64,000 nt of DNA from Fulvia fulva (taxonomy: Eukaryota > Ascomycota > Dothideomycetes > Mycosphaerellales > Mycosphaerellaceae). Position numbers and translations under genes: made by a program. Below, piece after piece: positions 1 to 10,584 of the stretch (positions within the stretch are counted from its first letter, which is position 1; every line of letters begins with the position of its first letter). The stretch covers positions 1,302,001-1,366,000 of the forward strand of contig NC_063013.1 in NCBI RefSeq assembly GCF_020509005.1. Reading direction: 5' to 3'. The notes beneath the pieces were generated by a model. The model saw nothing but the letters and a program-made list of their open reading frames with translations. It made no database searches and was not told the origin of the DNA.

Positions 1-2
1 TG

Positions 3-137
3 ATCGCATTGCATGCAGGCTTTGCAATCGCTATCAAGGTGCTATTCTTTGCACACAACAGCCCGGCCGCGAAGAACAAGACCCCTGCGCCTGATTCTGG
101 CGATGGCGATGCTGCTAGGATGCTCTTCAGATTTTGA
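3..137 (+). CDS. 3' end of a gene cut by the window edge
   Basis: An open frame enters from the left edge and stops at TGA 135-137. It reads about 44 residues: a hydrophobic stretch (about residues 5-17), then a Pro/Ala/Asp-rich hydrophilic tail. This is compatible with the last transmembrane helix and short cytosolic tail of a membrane protein. No family can be named from so little. It could also be a chance open frame, since only length and composition support it. Confidence 0.3.
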   Translation: MALHAGFAIAIKVLFFAHNSPAAKNKTPAPDSGDGDAARMLFRF

Positions 138-574
138 CCTGGTGCCTAGTGCTTCAAGGTAGCTACGACATTGTATGCATGATCTTTTCGTGAGCATAGC
201 CGCAACTGATTCCGCTGAAGCAAGCGCGTCGATCGACCATATCCCTGCATGCTTGCTAGAACCAGGCTCACGAAGCGACGCTTCGGCGAGTCAAGGCTCT
301 GTATGGTCTCATGTTGGTTGTTTGCTAACACATGTTCCACAGCGCAAGCGCGCTCAATTTGGCACACTGTGCTTTCCGGCCCCAGGCATCGCTTACAACT
401 CATAGATCTCGGCTAGGGCAAGATCAAACGCGGAAGCATACTGCGATGCGGCTGAGGGACCGGTATCAGACACGCGCGCACGATGTATTTCGCAGATGTC
501 TGTGTGTATAACGGCCAGGCCCATTGCTTTCCAGCTGCTCAGCTCAGCATCGACACACATACATACCAGCAGCA
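138..574. other. Intergenic, no gene seen
   Basis: Only short open frames lacking protein-like composition occur here. The stretch presumably holds the promoter and leader of the gene starting at 575. Confidence 0.5.
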
Positions 575-1381
575 ATGGAGTTCGACGAGACATTCAAGTT
601 CAGCGACAAAAAGTACGCACAGCGAGCCAGGGCCATGACACCCACAACACTATGGGAGCTGGAGCGATCAACTTTGACCTCCAAAGTCAAAGCGGGCACT
701 GGAATCGGCGTCTCGACTTTGCTGTTACTCCCTACACTTGGCGTTTCTGGCGTAGGACTGGCATACAGCAGCCGTGCTGTCGACATCGCTCGCAGGAAAG
801 TGAAGGCGGCCAAGGAAGAAATCAAGCGCCGCAATCTCCCTCCCTACGATAAGACCAAGCGAGACTACACTATACCGCTAGGCATGACTTTCGCAGTGGT
901 ACCTGTTACTGGGGTCATCGATCTCTTCAGTCTCGGACTTGCTGGAGCAACTGAAGCCGTGTAAACGACTGTTGAGGCCTGGGTACAGAAACATGCAACC
1001 GCTAGGAACAGAAGAGCTCGGCCGGGATTGGGACGCGCCGATAGCGATCAGGTGGACTATGCGCAACGGATTCCGCAGGACAGTGCGACGACCTTTGTGT
1101 TTTTGAGCAGGGAAGGGCAGCCTATCACGCAGCCAGTCCTTACAAAGTGCTGCGAACACTCTCAGCTGGCCAAGAGCACTCTGTGCCGATTCTGCGGCTG
1201 TGCGATTGATGCCAGCTTTCAGGCTTATTATCACTGCTGCGAATGTATCTCGGACAAAGGCTACAGCACCTGCGAGGTGTGTGTTGCTGGTCGTGGTTGT
1301 GGATGCCCTGGTCGAGAGAAGCATGTTTTGTTCCGACAGGGACTACTGTCGCCCATCGTTGACTATGGCAAGCTCGAATAA
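575..1381 (+). CDS. Membrane protein with C-terminal cysteine-rich (ZZ-like) finger, two exons
   Basis: Model: exons 575-960 and 1012-1381, 251 residues. The unspliced frame meets TAA at 962-964. Removing a 51-nt GT..AG intron (961-1011) keeps the frame and joins both coding blocks. Residues about 41-64 and 100-122 are hydrophobic and probably membrane-inserted, separated by a basic stretch. Residues about 175-227 hold many Cys plus His in CxxC-type pairs, resembling a ZZ or related zinc finger, so zinc binding is likely. The pattern of a short hydrophobic part followed by a Cys-rich tail occurs in uncharacterised fungal proteins; I cannot name a function. The alternative is a single nonsense mutation or stop readthrough at 962. 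The intron lacks a strong branch site, so the splice is moderately sure. Confidence 0.6.
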
Positions 1382-1390
1382 GCTGACTCA

Positions 1391-2130
1391 CTGGAGGATC
1401 TCGGCAACAATCTCAACGACACTTGCGCCGGCATATAATTTTGTAGCGACATTGGAATCTCCTCGCCGTGTCTGGCAGGATTTGATCGGAATGACCGATA
1501 GCTCCCCGGGCCTCGGAGGCTCTGCTCGACGAACAAGACCTTCACGCGATTGCCTCAGATCTTAGCGGGTTGTACAAGCATTTTGTTTTCCCGCGCGGCG
1601 GGAACCAATAGCGTCACGTCTAGACGTTCTGCATAACTTCGAGTGGATAGATGAGCCATTTCTGCACATCGAGCTTCTCGGCCATGATCAAAGATGTCGA
1701 GATGAAGACCACAAAGGAAGCAGGCTCGACCCGTGGTCGACTGAGCGTGATCAGGCTTCAAATAATACTAGAGGCTAAAGCGTACCGGCGTGGGAGACGA
1801 TAGCACGGGAGCCGGGACAAGATGAGTTCCAATTTGCCGACGATTTCATGCTTCCAGAGCACATGCCTCTCTTGGGTTAGGAATTCTCGCAATAGCAGCT
1901 GGGTGGTTTGAAGATGGGCTGAAGCAGCGCGTCGTGCATCGACCGACTGGCCAACAGAGCCGCAGGTGATGGTACTGAAGGTCTGCTCTGGCGTATAAGA
2001 GTACGGTCAATCGACGAGCGAACAGTGTCGATAGGCAAACTTTGGGTCGCCGGCGGATGCACGAACCACCGTGTCTCCAGTCACGAGACTGGTTTTGAAG
2101 AGGCCGTCGAGAGTGCACTAGCCTAGCAGT
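1391..2130 (+). pseudogene. Possible decayed protein-coding gene
   Basis: No intact gene is present, but short protein-like blocks follow one another on the plus strand in shifting frames. One block is 1507-1611 (ends in an FVFPRGGN-like stretch). A second runs from about 1567 to about 1755 in another frame (contains NFEWIDEPFLHIELLG). A third lies near 1790-1880 (contains DEFQFADDFMLPEH). Their composition looks like real protein, and stops or frame changes separate them. This fits a frame-shifted relic, or a gene with introns I cannot resolve. No family was recognised. Confidence 0.3.
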
Positions 2131-2774
2131 GAAGACTATCGTGGAGACTGCTACTGCCGGATGGTTCAGGCTCCAGAAGAAGAGCTAGTGTTCAGTCTCG
2201 CAGCTTGCCGCTTGGTGGAAAGCAGCTTTGAACAATTTGTATCGTCGAGGGTCTAATGAGTCACAGAACTGCTCCAGCAGCGTAGGTACACCTGATTTCG
2301 TTGAGAGCGCTCCGGACGCAGGTACATATATGAGTCAAAGAAGCATGAGATTGTTCCTGCCGTCTTCACATGCGGCCGATCCTGCCGTATAAAGCCAAAG
2401 CCGCCGGACTTCAACCGACGTCACTGCAACCCCACCAAATTTCGCAAAGCAAACCACACTCCATCAATATCCACCCGACCAGCACTGACGGTTCTGCAGT
2501 CTGCTGTCCACCTCTTGCCGCAGACACCCACTATTTGCCACACGCACGTGCTCGCCTGCACGTTGTCAAACATACTGCCGTGCCGTGGTAGTATGAGAGC
2601 GAGAAACAACTTCCTTAATCCCGATCCGCCTCCCGAGTCTCCAGGAGGCAAAACTGCAGTACTCCTGCGGCACGCCACTCACAGCTGAGCGATCTCCATC
2701 TCAGAGAGAGAATCTGAACCACCAAACAACATACCAGCCTTTCCAAACCAGCCGGGAGCTGTGAGCGAGGCGCA
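2131..2774. promoter_or_regulatory. Upstream region and leader of eIF5B
   Basis: No gene is seen. The last ~350 bases are rich in C and A, as is usual for fungal 5' untranslated leaders, and end directly at the eIF5B start. Confidence 0.4.
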
Positions 2775-5700
2775 ATGGCACCCAAAGCAAAGAAAGGAAA
2801 GAAGGGAGGAAATGACGACTGGGACGAGGGCCTTGGCGAGGCAGTCACGGCCGACCCAATAGCTCAGGCTGAGGCAGCTGCGAAGGAGGACAACGATGAA
2901 GAGGAAGGAGGTGGTGGCGGCGGTTTCTTGGCCGCGCTTAAAAAGAACAAAGACAAGAGGAAGAAGAAGGGCAAAGTCGTTCAGGACGACTTCCTCGACG
3001 GCGAAGACCCTACTGCTGATGGCGAAGCGGGCGAAGCGCCCACTGCAGAGACTGTTCTTGCCGCCAAAGCTCCCGAGGAAGCAACGATGGACGATGAGTG
3101 GGACGAGCCTGCCAAAGGTGGAAAGAAGGGCAAGAACGCCAACCAGCAAGCCGCCAAGAATGAGGATGCTGAAGAGGATGAGGAGCTTGATGAAGGTGGT
3201 GGCATAAAGACGAAGGCTCAAAAGGAGAAGGAGAAGAAGGAGAAGGAGAAGCAACGAAAGAAAGCGGCTGCCAAGAAGAAGACCGCGGCACCGCCTCCCG
3301 CTGCGAAAGAAGAGGCTAAGCCAGTGGAAGCCGCACCGGCTACGGTGCCTGATGCGGCTGCTGGAAGCAAGAAGGGCAAAAAGCTCAATCCAGCGCTTCG
3401 AGCATTGCAAGAGCAACAGGAAAGACTCCGTCAGCAACAGGAGGAAGATGCCCGTACAAGAGCCGAGGAAAGTGCTCGCGCCAAAGCCGAGCAGAAGCGT
3501 ATCGAGGAAGAGGAGAAGGCTGCGAGTGAGGCAAAAGCTGCCAAGAAGGCCAGGGAAAAGGCGAAGATTGAAGAAATGAAGAAGGCCGGCACATACAAAA
3601 CAGAGAAGGAGAGGAAGCAGGAAGCGCAGCAAAAGGCTCGGTTGCAACAGATGCTTGAGGCGGGAGCTAAAGTGGCTGGGTTTGAAGGCGAAAGCGAGCC
3701 CAAGAAGCCAACCACCAAGGACATGCGAAAGAAGAACCCACGCAAGGAGGCAGAGGAGCGAAAGGCCCAGCAGGCACGCGAAGAGGAAGAGGCTCGGAAG
3801 AAGATGGAGGAACTCAAGCTTCAGGAGGAGCAGGCCAAGAGGGCTGCCGAGGAAGCGGAGAAGGCACGACTTGATGCTGAAGCCAAGAAGCAGGAAGACG
3901 CAGAGGATGAGCTCGAAGACTGGGAAACTATGGTTGAGAAGGAAGAGAATGGAGACGTTGCAGATAGCTGGGATGCCGAGTCCGGCGACGAAGGTCAAGT
4001 CAAGCCTGCAGTCAACGGCAAGGCTGTGCAAAAAGGAGCGACCGATGGCAAGCCCGACATCAAGGAAGATGAGGATGACGACTCTGATTCTGAAGAAGAT
4101 GATTCCGAAGATGACTCCGAGGACGACTCAGAAGACGAAAGAGAGACTGTTGCGCAGAGAATGGCCGCCGAGAGGAAGGCCGCGGCGGCCAAGAAGCGTG
4201 CTGACGAGCTCGAAGCTTCAAAGGCTGCCGCCTCTAAGGACAACCTGCGATCGCCCATTGGATGTATTCTTGGCCACGTCGATACCGGAAAGACGAAATT
4301 GCTTGACAAGATCCGTCAGACCAACGTTCAGGAAGGCGAAGCCGGTGGTATCACCCAGCAGATCGGTGCCACCTACTTCCCGGTGGAGGCACTTCAGAAG
4401 AAGATTGCCGTCGTTAACCAGGATGGTGCTTTCGACTTTAAGGTTCCAGGTCTTCTCATGATCGATACGCCAGGTCACGAGTCTTTCACCAACTTGCGAT
4501 CTCGTGGTAGCTCCCTATGCAACATTGCCGTGCTTGTCGTTGACATTATGCATGGTCTCGAGCCACAAACCTTGGAGTCGATGAAGTTGCTGCGCGACCG
4601 CAAGACGCCTTTCATCGTCGCCTTGAACAAGATCGATCGTCTGTACGGCTGGAAGCCAATCAGCAATAACGGTTTCCGCGACTCGCTCAACTTGCAGAAG
4701 TCGAGCGTACAGTCAGAGTTTGCCGACAGATTGGAGAAGACCAAGCTTGCTTTCGCTGAGCAAGGCTTTAACGCCGAGCTCTTCTACGAGAACAAGTCGA
4801 TGGCTAAGTTTGTGTCACTGGTCCCAACCTCAGCCCACACCGGAGAAGGTATTCCGGACATGATCAAGCTGCTCATCTCCTTGAGCCAAGATCGCATGAC
4901 CAAGTCGCTGATGTACTTGTCCGAGGTAGAATGTACTGTTCTTGAGGTCAAGGTCATCGAAGGTCTCGGAACCACGATCGATGTTGTCCTTTCGAACGGT
5001 ATTCTGAACGAGGGCGACACAATTGTGCTCTGTGGTACAGACGGTGCTATCACTACACAAGTGAGAGCTCTGCTGACGCCAGCTGAGATGAAGGAGCTTC
5101 GTGTCAAGTCGCAATATGTCCACAACAAGACTGTTAAGGCTGCACTTGGCGTCAAGATCGCCGCCAACGGTCTCGACAATGCCATTGCCGGTTCTCGTCT
5201 ACTCGTTGCCAGGGATCCTGACGACGAAGACTACATCGAGGAGTTGGAGGACGATGTCATGAGCGATCTTGACAACTTGACTAGGAACATCAGCAAGACT
5301 GGCCGTGGTGTGCACGTCCAAGCGTCTACTCTTGGTTCCCTGGAAGCACTGCTGGAGTTCTTGCGCGTGTCGAAGATTCCAGTCGCCAACATCGCACTTG
5401 GTCCAGTGCACAAGCGCGATGTAATCACTGCCTCCACTATGTTGGAGAAGGCAAAGGAGTATGCTGTCATGCTGTGTTTCGATGTCAAGATTGACAAAGA
5501 TGCCACTGAGATGGCCGAAAAGTTCGGCGTGAAGGTCTTCACCGCTGAGATCATCTACCACTTGTTCGACAAGTTCACGGCTCATATGGCAGAGCTCACT
5601 GCAGCTAAGAAGGAGGAGAGTAAGATGCTGGCAGTATTCCCTGCTGTCTGCAGACCAGTCGCCGTCTTCAATAAGACCGACCCGATCGTCGTTGGCCTGG

Positions 5701-6050
5701 ACGTGATTGACGGCAACCTCCGGCTCCACACTCCCATTGCAGCCGTCAAGCACAACGCGGTCACCGGAGTCAAGGACATTGTGGTGTTGGGCCGTGTCAC
5801 ATCCATCGAGCGCGACCACAAGGCCGTGGCGGGCGGCATCGCTAAGAAGGGCACACCTAGTGTCGCCGTCAAGATCGAAGGTCCCAACCAGCCAACCTAT
5901 GGCCGACAGCTTGAGGAGAAGGATATGCTCTTCTCACACATCTCTCGCAAGTCCATCGATACGCTCAAGGAGTTCTACAAGGACGAGGTGGATAAGGATG
6001 AGTGGCGACTTATCGCTAAGCAGCTCAAGCCGCTGTTCGATATTGCATAA
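2775..6050 (+). CDS. FUN12: Translation initiation factor eIF5B (IF2-like GTPase)
   Basis: This single-exon gene of 1091 residues encodes the cytosolic GTPase that joins the 60S subunit to the 40S initiation complex and positions initiator tRNA. Residues 1 to about 490 are a Lys/Glu/Ala-rich charged, probably disordered and coiled-coil extension, ending in repeated Ser-Glu-Asp acidic blocks (about 430-455) that look like casein kinase 2 targets. The G domain follows: G1 GHVDTGKT 500-507, DTPGHE 564-569 and NKID 618-621. The C-terminal IF2 domains II-IV run to the end. The length is near that of other fungal eIF5B proteins and the catalytic motifs are intact. The start is the first ATG of the open frame and follows a typical C/A-rich leader. 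Confidence 0.97.
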   Translation: MAPKAKKGKKGGNDDWDEGLGEAVTADPIAQAEAAAKEDNDEEEGGGGGGFLAALKKNKDKRKKKGKVVQDDFLDGEDPTADGEAGEAPTAETVLAAKAPEEATMDDEWDEPAKGGKKGKNANQQAAKNEDAEEDEELDEGGGIKTKAQKEKEKKEKEKQRKKAAAKKKTAAPPPAAKEEAKPVEAAPATVPDAAAGSKKGKKLNPALRALQEQQERLRQQQEEDARTRAEESARAKAEQKRIEEEEKAASEAKAAKKAREKAKIEEMKKAGTYKTEKERKQEAQQKARLQQMLEAGAKVAGFEGESEPKKPTTKDMRKKNPRKEAEERKAQQAREEEEARKKMEELKLQEEQAKRAAEEAEKARLDAEAKKQEDAEDELEDWETMVEKEENGDVADSWDAESGDEGQVKPAVNGKAVQKGATDGKPDIKEDEDDDSDSEEDDSEDDSEDDSEDERETVAQRMAAERKAAAAKKRADELEASKAAASKDNLRSPIGCILGHVDTGKTKLLDKIRQTNVQEGEAGGITQQIGATYFPVEALQKKIAVVNQDGAFDFKVPGLLMIDTPGHESFTNLRSRGSSLCNIAVLVVDIMHGLEPQTLESMKLLRDRKTPFIVALNKIDRLYGWKPISNNGFRDSLNLQKSSVQSEFADRLEKTKLAFAEQGFNAELFYENKSMAKFVSLVPTSAHTGEGIPDMIKLLISLSQDRMTKSLMYLSEVECTVLEVKVIEGLGTTIDVVLSNGILNEGDTIVLCGTDGAITTQVRALLTPAEMKELRVKSQYVHNKTVKAALGVKIAANGLDNAIAGSRLLVARDPDDEDYIEELEDDVMSDLDNLTRNISKTGRGVHVQASTLGSLEALLEFLRVSKIPVANIALGPVHKRDVITASTMLEKAKEYAVMLCFDVKIDKDATEMAEKFGVKVFTAEIIYHLFDKFTAHMAELTAAKKEESKMLAVFPAVCRPVAVFNKTDPIVVGLDVIDGNLRLHTPIAAVKHNAVTGVKDIVVLGRVTSIERDHKAVAGGIAKKGTPSVAVKIEGPNQPTYGRQLEEKDMLFSHISRKSIDTLKEFYKDEVDKDEWRLIAKQLKPLFDIA

Positions 6051-6459
6051 GCGAGTCGCTCTCACCTCAGGTGTGCTTCAAGCTGAATGGCTGCGTCCAT
6101 GCTACTGGGCGATGAGTTTGGAAACTTTGGCAGGCGTTAGAAAAGGTATCGATGATATACATACTTTTTGATGATTCCATTTCGGTCCTTTTTGCAGCTT
6201 GGCAATCACTCACATCCATACCTCTTGCCGCGATGCGAGTGAGTGGTGGTCCCAGAGATCTTGGAGCCTGGATATGTTCGAAGCACTGTGGAGTGCAGTG
6301 TCGTATCTATGCTATCGTGTTCATGCTATCGTATCTCGTGCTCGTCATGCTGTCGCTTCATCCCCTCCCCACCATGCCAATGCAAAAGAACGCCTTTCAC
6401 GCAAGTCTATCCCGACCCTCGAAAGCCCTATGCAATGCATCGTATGCTTACCAAGCTGA
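6051..6459. other. Convergent 3' region between eIF5B and chitin synthase
   Basis: No gene is seen. It holds the 3' untranslated regions of two genes that face each other. Confidence 0.5.
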
Positions 6460-9210
6460 TCAAGCTCTGCTAGAGGATCGACTCGATCGATGAGCCTTAC
6501 TCAGCCGACGCCTCCCATCCGCTCCTACCGACGTCCTCCGCCGTCTTCGACCTCTCCTCTCCTCATCTGTGGATGGTCTCGTCGGCTGTCTGACCTCGAC
6601 TTCCGTGCGTGTGCCGGCGGTCGAAGGGGCATCGTCGGTTGCTAGCCGTGTGAAGCTCTTTCTAGCCAATGGGCTCCTGCCTGTTCGAGCCGCGCTGGTC
6701 TCTCCGGCGGGCGTGAAGCGTGTTGAGGGGTGATATGAGGCGCTTGGTACGGTCAATGTGTCACCACTCGCGATGTCTGTGGGGCGCGAGGGCATGTGTA
6801 CACGTGGAGCGAATTGAGGTGGTGATTGTGGTCGACGAGGGAACTCTGACGAGCCACGTCGTGGTACGCTGAAGTGCATGGGAACCGACTCATCCGACTC
6901 CGCTGATCGTGCAGAGTCCACTGATCTATCTCTACGCTGTGGGAGCGGACCATTGCTGAACTGAGGCACTTTCCCCTCTGGCTCGCGGTGCACGTCTGCG
7001 GGACGGTGACTCAACTCTGGTCGAGGGTTGCGATAATCTGGCAGAGGTACGTCTTGCCCTACATGATCTTGTGGTGCCTCGAAGTATGCGCCTCCTGCTG
7101 GGGCCTGCTCCCTCTGCTGTGCATGGTACTGCAAGATGTTCTGGAGATCCCACACACTCTCGACTCTTCGCGGCATAGCAAAGGACTCGTGGGAGCCGAA
7201 ATATGAGGATGCTGCCATGCTGCCTCTTCGTGGGCCTTGATGATAATAGACCTGCTCGTCGTCCAGGATCGAAGTCTGATCCGGATGTAGTTCGATTGAG
7301 TCGTTCCTCTGAGCATAATAGCCGCCGTTGGTCTGTTCAGGCAATGCGAATCGTCCTTCCAGTTTACTCGAAGGTAATAGTGGTGCTGTGCGGACGGACT
7401 TCTTCCTGCCAAGCGGTGCAACATCTTTGAACGTCTCTGGCACGATGTTGAGCTCATCACCTTTGCCTTTGGCCTCAGCCACGGCTTGTTCAGGTGTGAT
7501 CTTTTCGTCGGCCTTGATGGCGTCCACTCTGGGCCCTCCCCAGGTCCTTCTTGCGCATGTGAGGCATCCATAGACCATGTACACCCAGTTGGCGAAAGGG
7601 TTGACCACGAACATGACCGGGTAGAGCAGCATCTTCAACCTGCCCAGTCGAGCTGCAAAGAAGAACATGAGTAGCCAGTTCAGTCCCAGAGATACAGCAA
7701 TGAAACCAAAGGGTAGGTTGGCAACTTTCTGCGATGTCGTGATCAAAGAGATGACCATGATGAAGAACAGCAGCGCTGTCGTTCGGATAGTGCTTTGCGC
7801 AAGGCGAATGATCAAAAGGACTGGGTATCGCCGCCACAGCCGTGTGTCGGTCAACATGCAGACCTCGTTGGTGATGAAGCCCAGGAACCATCGCCTTCTT
7901 TGGCTCAGCAGGCTTTTGTATGTCTCCACCGCATCAGTTTTGCAAAATGCGCTTGTGCACATACCAAGCTGGTAGCCTTTCTCTGCCGCGACCATGAACA
8001 GATGCGTCAGGTATCTGTCTTCACCAAGAGAGCCCTTTGCATAGTCGAACATATCGTCGCACTGGTCAGCTTTGTCTGCGAAGTAGAATTTCGCCAGCTG
8101 CCGGAAAGCTGAGACGCGTAACATCGTCAACGCCCCTGGCAAGCATGTGACGGCGCCGCAAGCAGTCTCAACCGATCGCTCATAGAGCTGTCCGTGAACA
8201 TACTCCATGTCCTGCAGTATCGTCAAGCATGACTTCGTGAGATCCTTCCAGCTTATCTCTCCAGTAGCGGTTATGACTCCTGTCATTGCGAGCATGTCGC
8301 GGTTGCCTCCCGGCTTCAGCTCCATGTCATACATGAAATTTGCTATGCAGGCCTTGTCGAGTATACAGTCGGAGTCGATGAATAGCATGAACAGATTGTC
8401 GTGCTTCCGTAGGTACTCCTCGTACACTTTGTCGATGAGATTGAAGGTCTTTTTCTGGCAGTGACGCTTGCCACCCCACTTGAATCGCGACACAGTCACT
8501 CGTAGTCCTCTGTAAGCGATATCGATACTCCTGGGATAGACATCGAGTGTGATGGGTACGCCGAGCTTCTCGATCGTGCTGAGAAAGAGCTCATCTTCTT
8601 GTTCGCCATCGAAGGATAAGAAAATGTGCATGCATGATGGTGGGTACTCGGCATCCGCTATCGAGTTGACTGTTCTGAGCAGGACCTCGGGCTTTTCGTT
8701 GAAGCAAGGCAGGACGATCACGACCTTTGGTGCTGCATATGCATCGAGCACAGCTCGAGTCCGCTTCTTCCTGCCAACGTAATGTGTAGTCAGGTGGAAG
8801 ACGCAAAGAAGCCAAGGACCAACCAACAACCCTGCGAAGGTGTAGAAGGCGAACCATTGCAAGATTGAAACCATCCTTGGTGGAAAGTACTGCACTACCT
8901 GTGGAGGAAGTGGTAGCGTCACCATCATGACAGCAAGGAAGATGAGCCGAATGCATATGAGCCAAGTCGCTTGCACTATCGCCATGATCCGTACTGTCCA
9001 TTTGTTCTCGTCGGCCTTCCAGTAGACTTTCCAGAAGCAGTACAGAAAGCCAAGCAAAAGTAGCCACCACTCGAGTAGCGCCATGAGCATGACTGGCGCG
9101 ACAAAGGCGACGTAAATTATGTCCGCGATCGGCCAGGATGCAGTAATGGGTCGGACTCCATAGGGTTGTTCTCGAGTGGCGAGCATCTTAGCCGCCAGTG
9201 ATGGTAACAT
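6460..9210 (-). CDS. Chitin synthase, probably class VI (ChsD-like)
   Basis: This single-exon gene of 916 residues encodes a processive GT2 enzyme that makes chitin from UDP-GlcNAc at the plasma membrane. Hydrophobic segments flank the catalytic core near the N-terminus (about residues 25-150, several helices) and after it (about 465-560). Core motifs are present: DSD at 279-281, EDRYL from 397, and the product-binding QRRRW at 437-441. The last ~330 residues are Ser/Arg/Pro-rich, hydrophilic and probably disordered, so may carry regulatory phosphorylation. The myosin-like domain of class V/VII enzymes is absent, and the layout fits the small class VI group, although class was assigned from memory of the family. 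ATG 9208-9210 gives the longest frame; a second Met lies eight codons in. Confidence 0.85.
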   Translation of the reverse strand: MLPSLAAKMLATREQPYGVRPITASWPIADIIYVAFVAPVMLMALLEWWLLLLGFLYCFWKVYWKADENKWTVRIMAIVQATWLICIRLIFLAVMMVTLPLPPQVVQYFPPRMVSILQWFAFYTFAGLLVGPWLLCVFHLTTHYVGRKKRTRAVLDAYAAPKVVIVLPCFNEKPEVLLRTVNSIADAEYPPSCMHIFLSFDGEQEDELFLSTIEKLGVPITLDVYPRSIDIAYRGLRVTVSRFKWGGKRHCQKKTFNLIDKVYEEYLRKHDNLFMLFIDSDCILDKACIANFMYDMELKPGGNRDMLAMTGVITATGEISWKDLTKSCLTILQDMEYVHGQLYERSVETACGAVTCLPGALTMLRVSAFRQLAKFYFADKADQCDDMFDYAKGSLGEDRYLTHLFMVAAEKGYQLGMCTSAFCKTDAVETYKSLLSQRRRWFLGFITNEVCMLTDTRLWRRYPVLLIIRLAQSTIRTTALLFFIMVISLITTSQKVANLPFGFIAVSLGLNWLLMFFFAARLGRLKMLLYPVMFVVNPFANWVYMVYGCLTCARRTWGGPRVDAIKADEKITPEQAVAEAKGKGDELNIVPETFKDVAPLGRKKSVRTAPLLPSSKLEGRFALPEQTNGGYYAQRNDSIELHPDQTSILDDEQVYYHQGPRRGSMAASSYFGSHESFAMPRRVESVWDLQNILQYHAQQREQAPAGGAYFEAPQDHVGQDVPLPDYRNPRPELSHRPADVHREPEGKVPQFSNGPLPQRRDRSVDSARSAESDESVPMHFSVPRRGSSEFPRRPQSPPQFAPRVHMPSRPTDIASGDTLTVPSASYHPSTRFTPAGETSAARTGRSPLARKSFTRLATDDAPSTAGTRTEVEVRQPTRPSTDEERRGRRRRRTSVGADGRRRLSKAHRSSRSSSRA

Positions 9211-10584
9211 GGTCGAGGGTGTTGGTCGTGGGGCTATACATGTGTCTGCGCGGAAAATGAATATAAAGCTGCATTCGAGTCCAGCGAGCTCGTCGGATCG
9301 CGGTGTGCTTGAGTGTAGCTGTTGCCGGATCGCGCTTTTCTTTTTGATGGAATTCTGTTGTTTGTCTCGAAATGCGTGGTGGTTTCTGTCGTTGAGTCGG
9401 CGGCCTGGATGGTTCGACTTCTGTTGTTATTCTCGAAGCTTCAACCAAACAATGGATGATTGTGCAGAGCACCGGCCTCTCTGCTTCTGCCTGTGAATGA
9501 TGGAAATCCAAACTTAGCTCTTCAAAGAGTAATTCAGCGGTCTGTCGCGCACACTTGGTGAGACTTTGGCATCCGAGATCCAACAGCGCGGATCTTCAGT
9601 GTGCTTGTGTCACCCGAAGACGGCAGGCGGCTTTGATGGCTTGTTTGACGTGGGTGTAACGGTGCGCAGTGCCGAGAGCGGGTCGAGGCAGGGCAACGTG
9701 TCGAGAATTGCTCATTCACATGTTTGTCCGCAGGTTGTGCAGGAGTTGCACGTGGAAGGCAAGGAAGCGCAACGGTTCAGCAGGAAGCCGAGCTGCAACG
9801 CGAGAACGTGGACGTTGCTGTTGCTGGTCTGAGGTCAAGCTTGTGTTGCTGCCTCAAAGTCCGGGACTGTTTGCTGTATTGCAGCATCGAAATCTATACA
9901 ATGGCTTGTGAGCATGGTCTTGCCTTATTTGCATGGGGACACTTGACACTTCGACATGTCAAGTCTAGACGCGTCACGGCCTTTCAGCTGCTGGCAACTA
10001 AACCTTCCAGTAAAGCCATAGCGAAGCAGGCGGCAGGCGGGCTGAACAACACGTGCACTCGTGAAAGATGTTGATAGTGCTGTAACAATGCTCGTGGTTG
10101 AGTATGAGGCGTGGTTCGATGTACGTTCCATCTCGGAGTGCTGTCGATACCTGGTCGTCGGCGCATTGGTGGCTGCAGGCACGTTTCGAGTTGATGCAAA
10201 CATGTAGCTGCCGAAAGGGCGTTCGTGGCTGTCCAGGGACATGACGACGACGGGAGTTTATGAACGTACGACGAGCCAGCAGTAGGAGGGAGAAGGAGGA
10301 CGTGAAAGTACATGTAGTCTACCGGCGTCAAGGTGTGCTGAGTCATGCACAATGACCTAAATATGCCTGCCGCTGTCGTCGGTGTCGTGAAATACATGTA
10401 TCGCCACCAGGAAAACATCTTGCTACTAATAGTTGTGCTGTCTCCGCCGGCTGAAGGTTCTGCTCATCACAGACATGCTTCCCTTATAGCAACGACTCTC
10501 AGGTCCCACGCCACCCGTGCGACCTGTACCTCGCCACCCCTCGACGAGACGATTTATCGATAACCATAAAACCACTCTCTCGTC
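9211..10584. promoter_or_regulatory. Divergent promoter region, chitin synthase / RBR ligase
   Basis: There are 1.4 kb between two divergent starts, with no convincing gene. A perfect 8-bp inverted repeat with an 8-nt spacer lies at 9941-9964. Short open frames here lack protein-like composition. Confidence 0.4.

Noticed and set aside
2679..4031. Long minus-strand frame (450 codons) opposite eIF5B
   Set aside because: Leu/Phe-rich shadow of the Lys/Glu-rich sense strand; eIF5B is certain.
5199..5819. Minus-strand frame of 206 codons in eIF5B
   Set aside because: Antisense to the conserved C-terminal domains.
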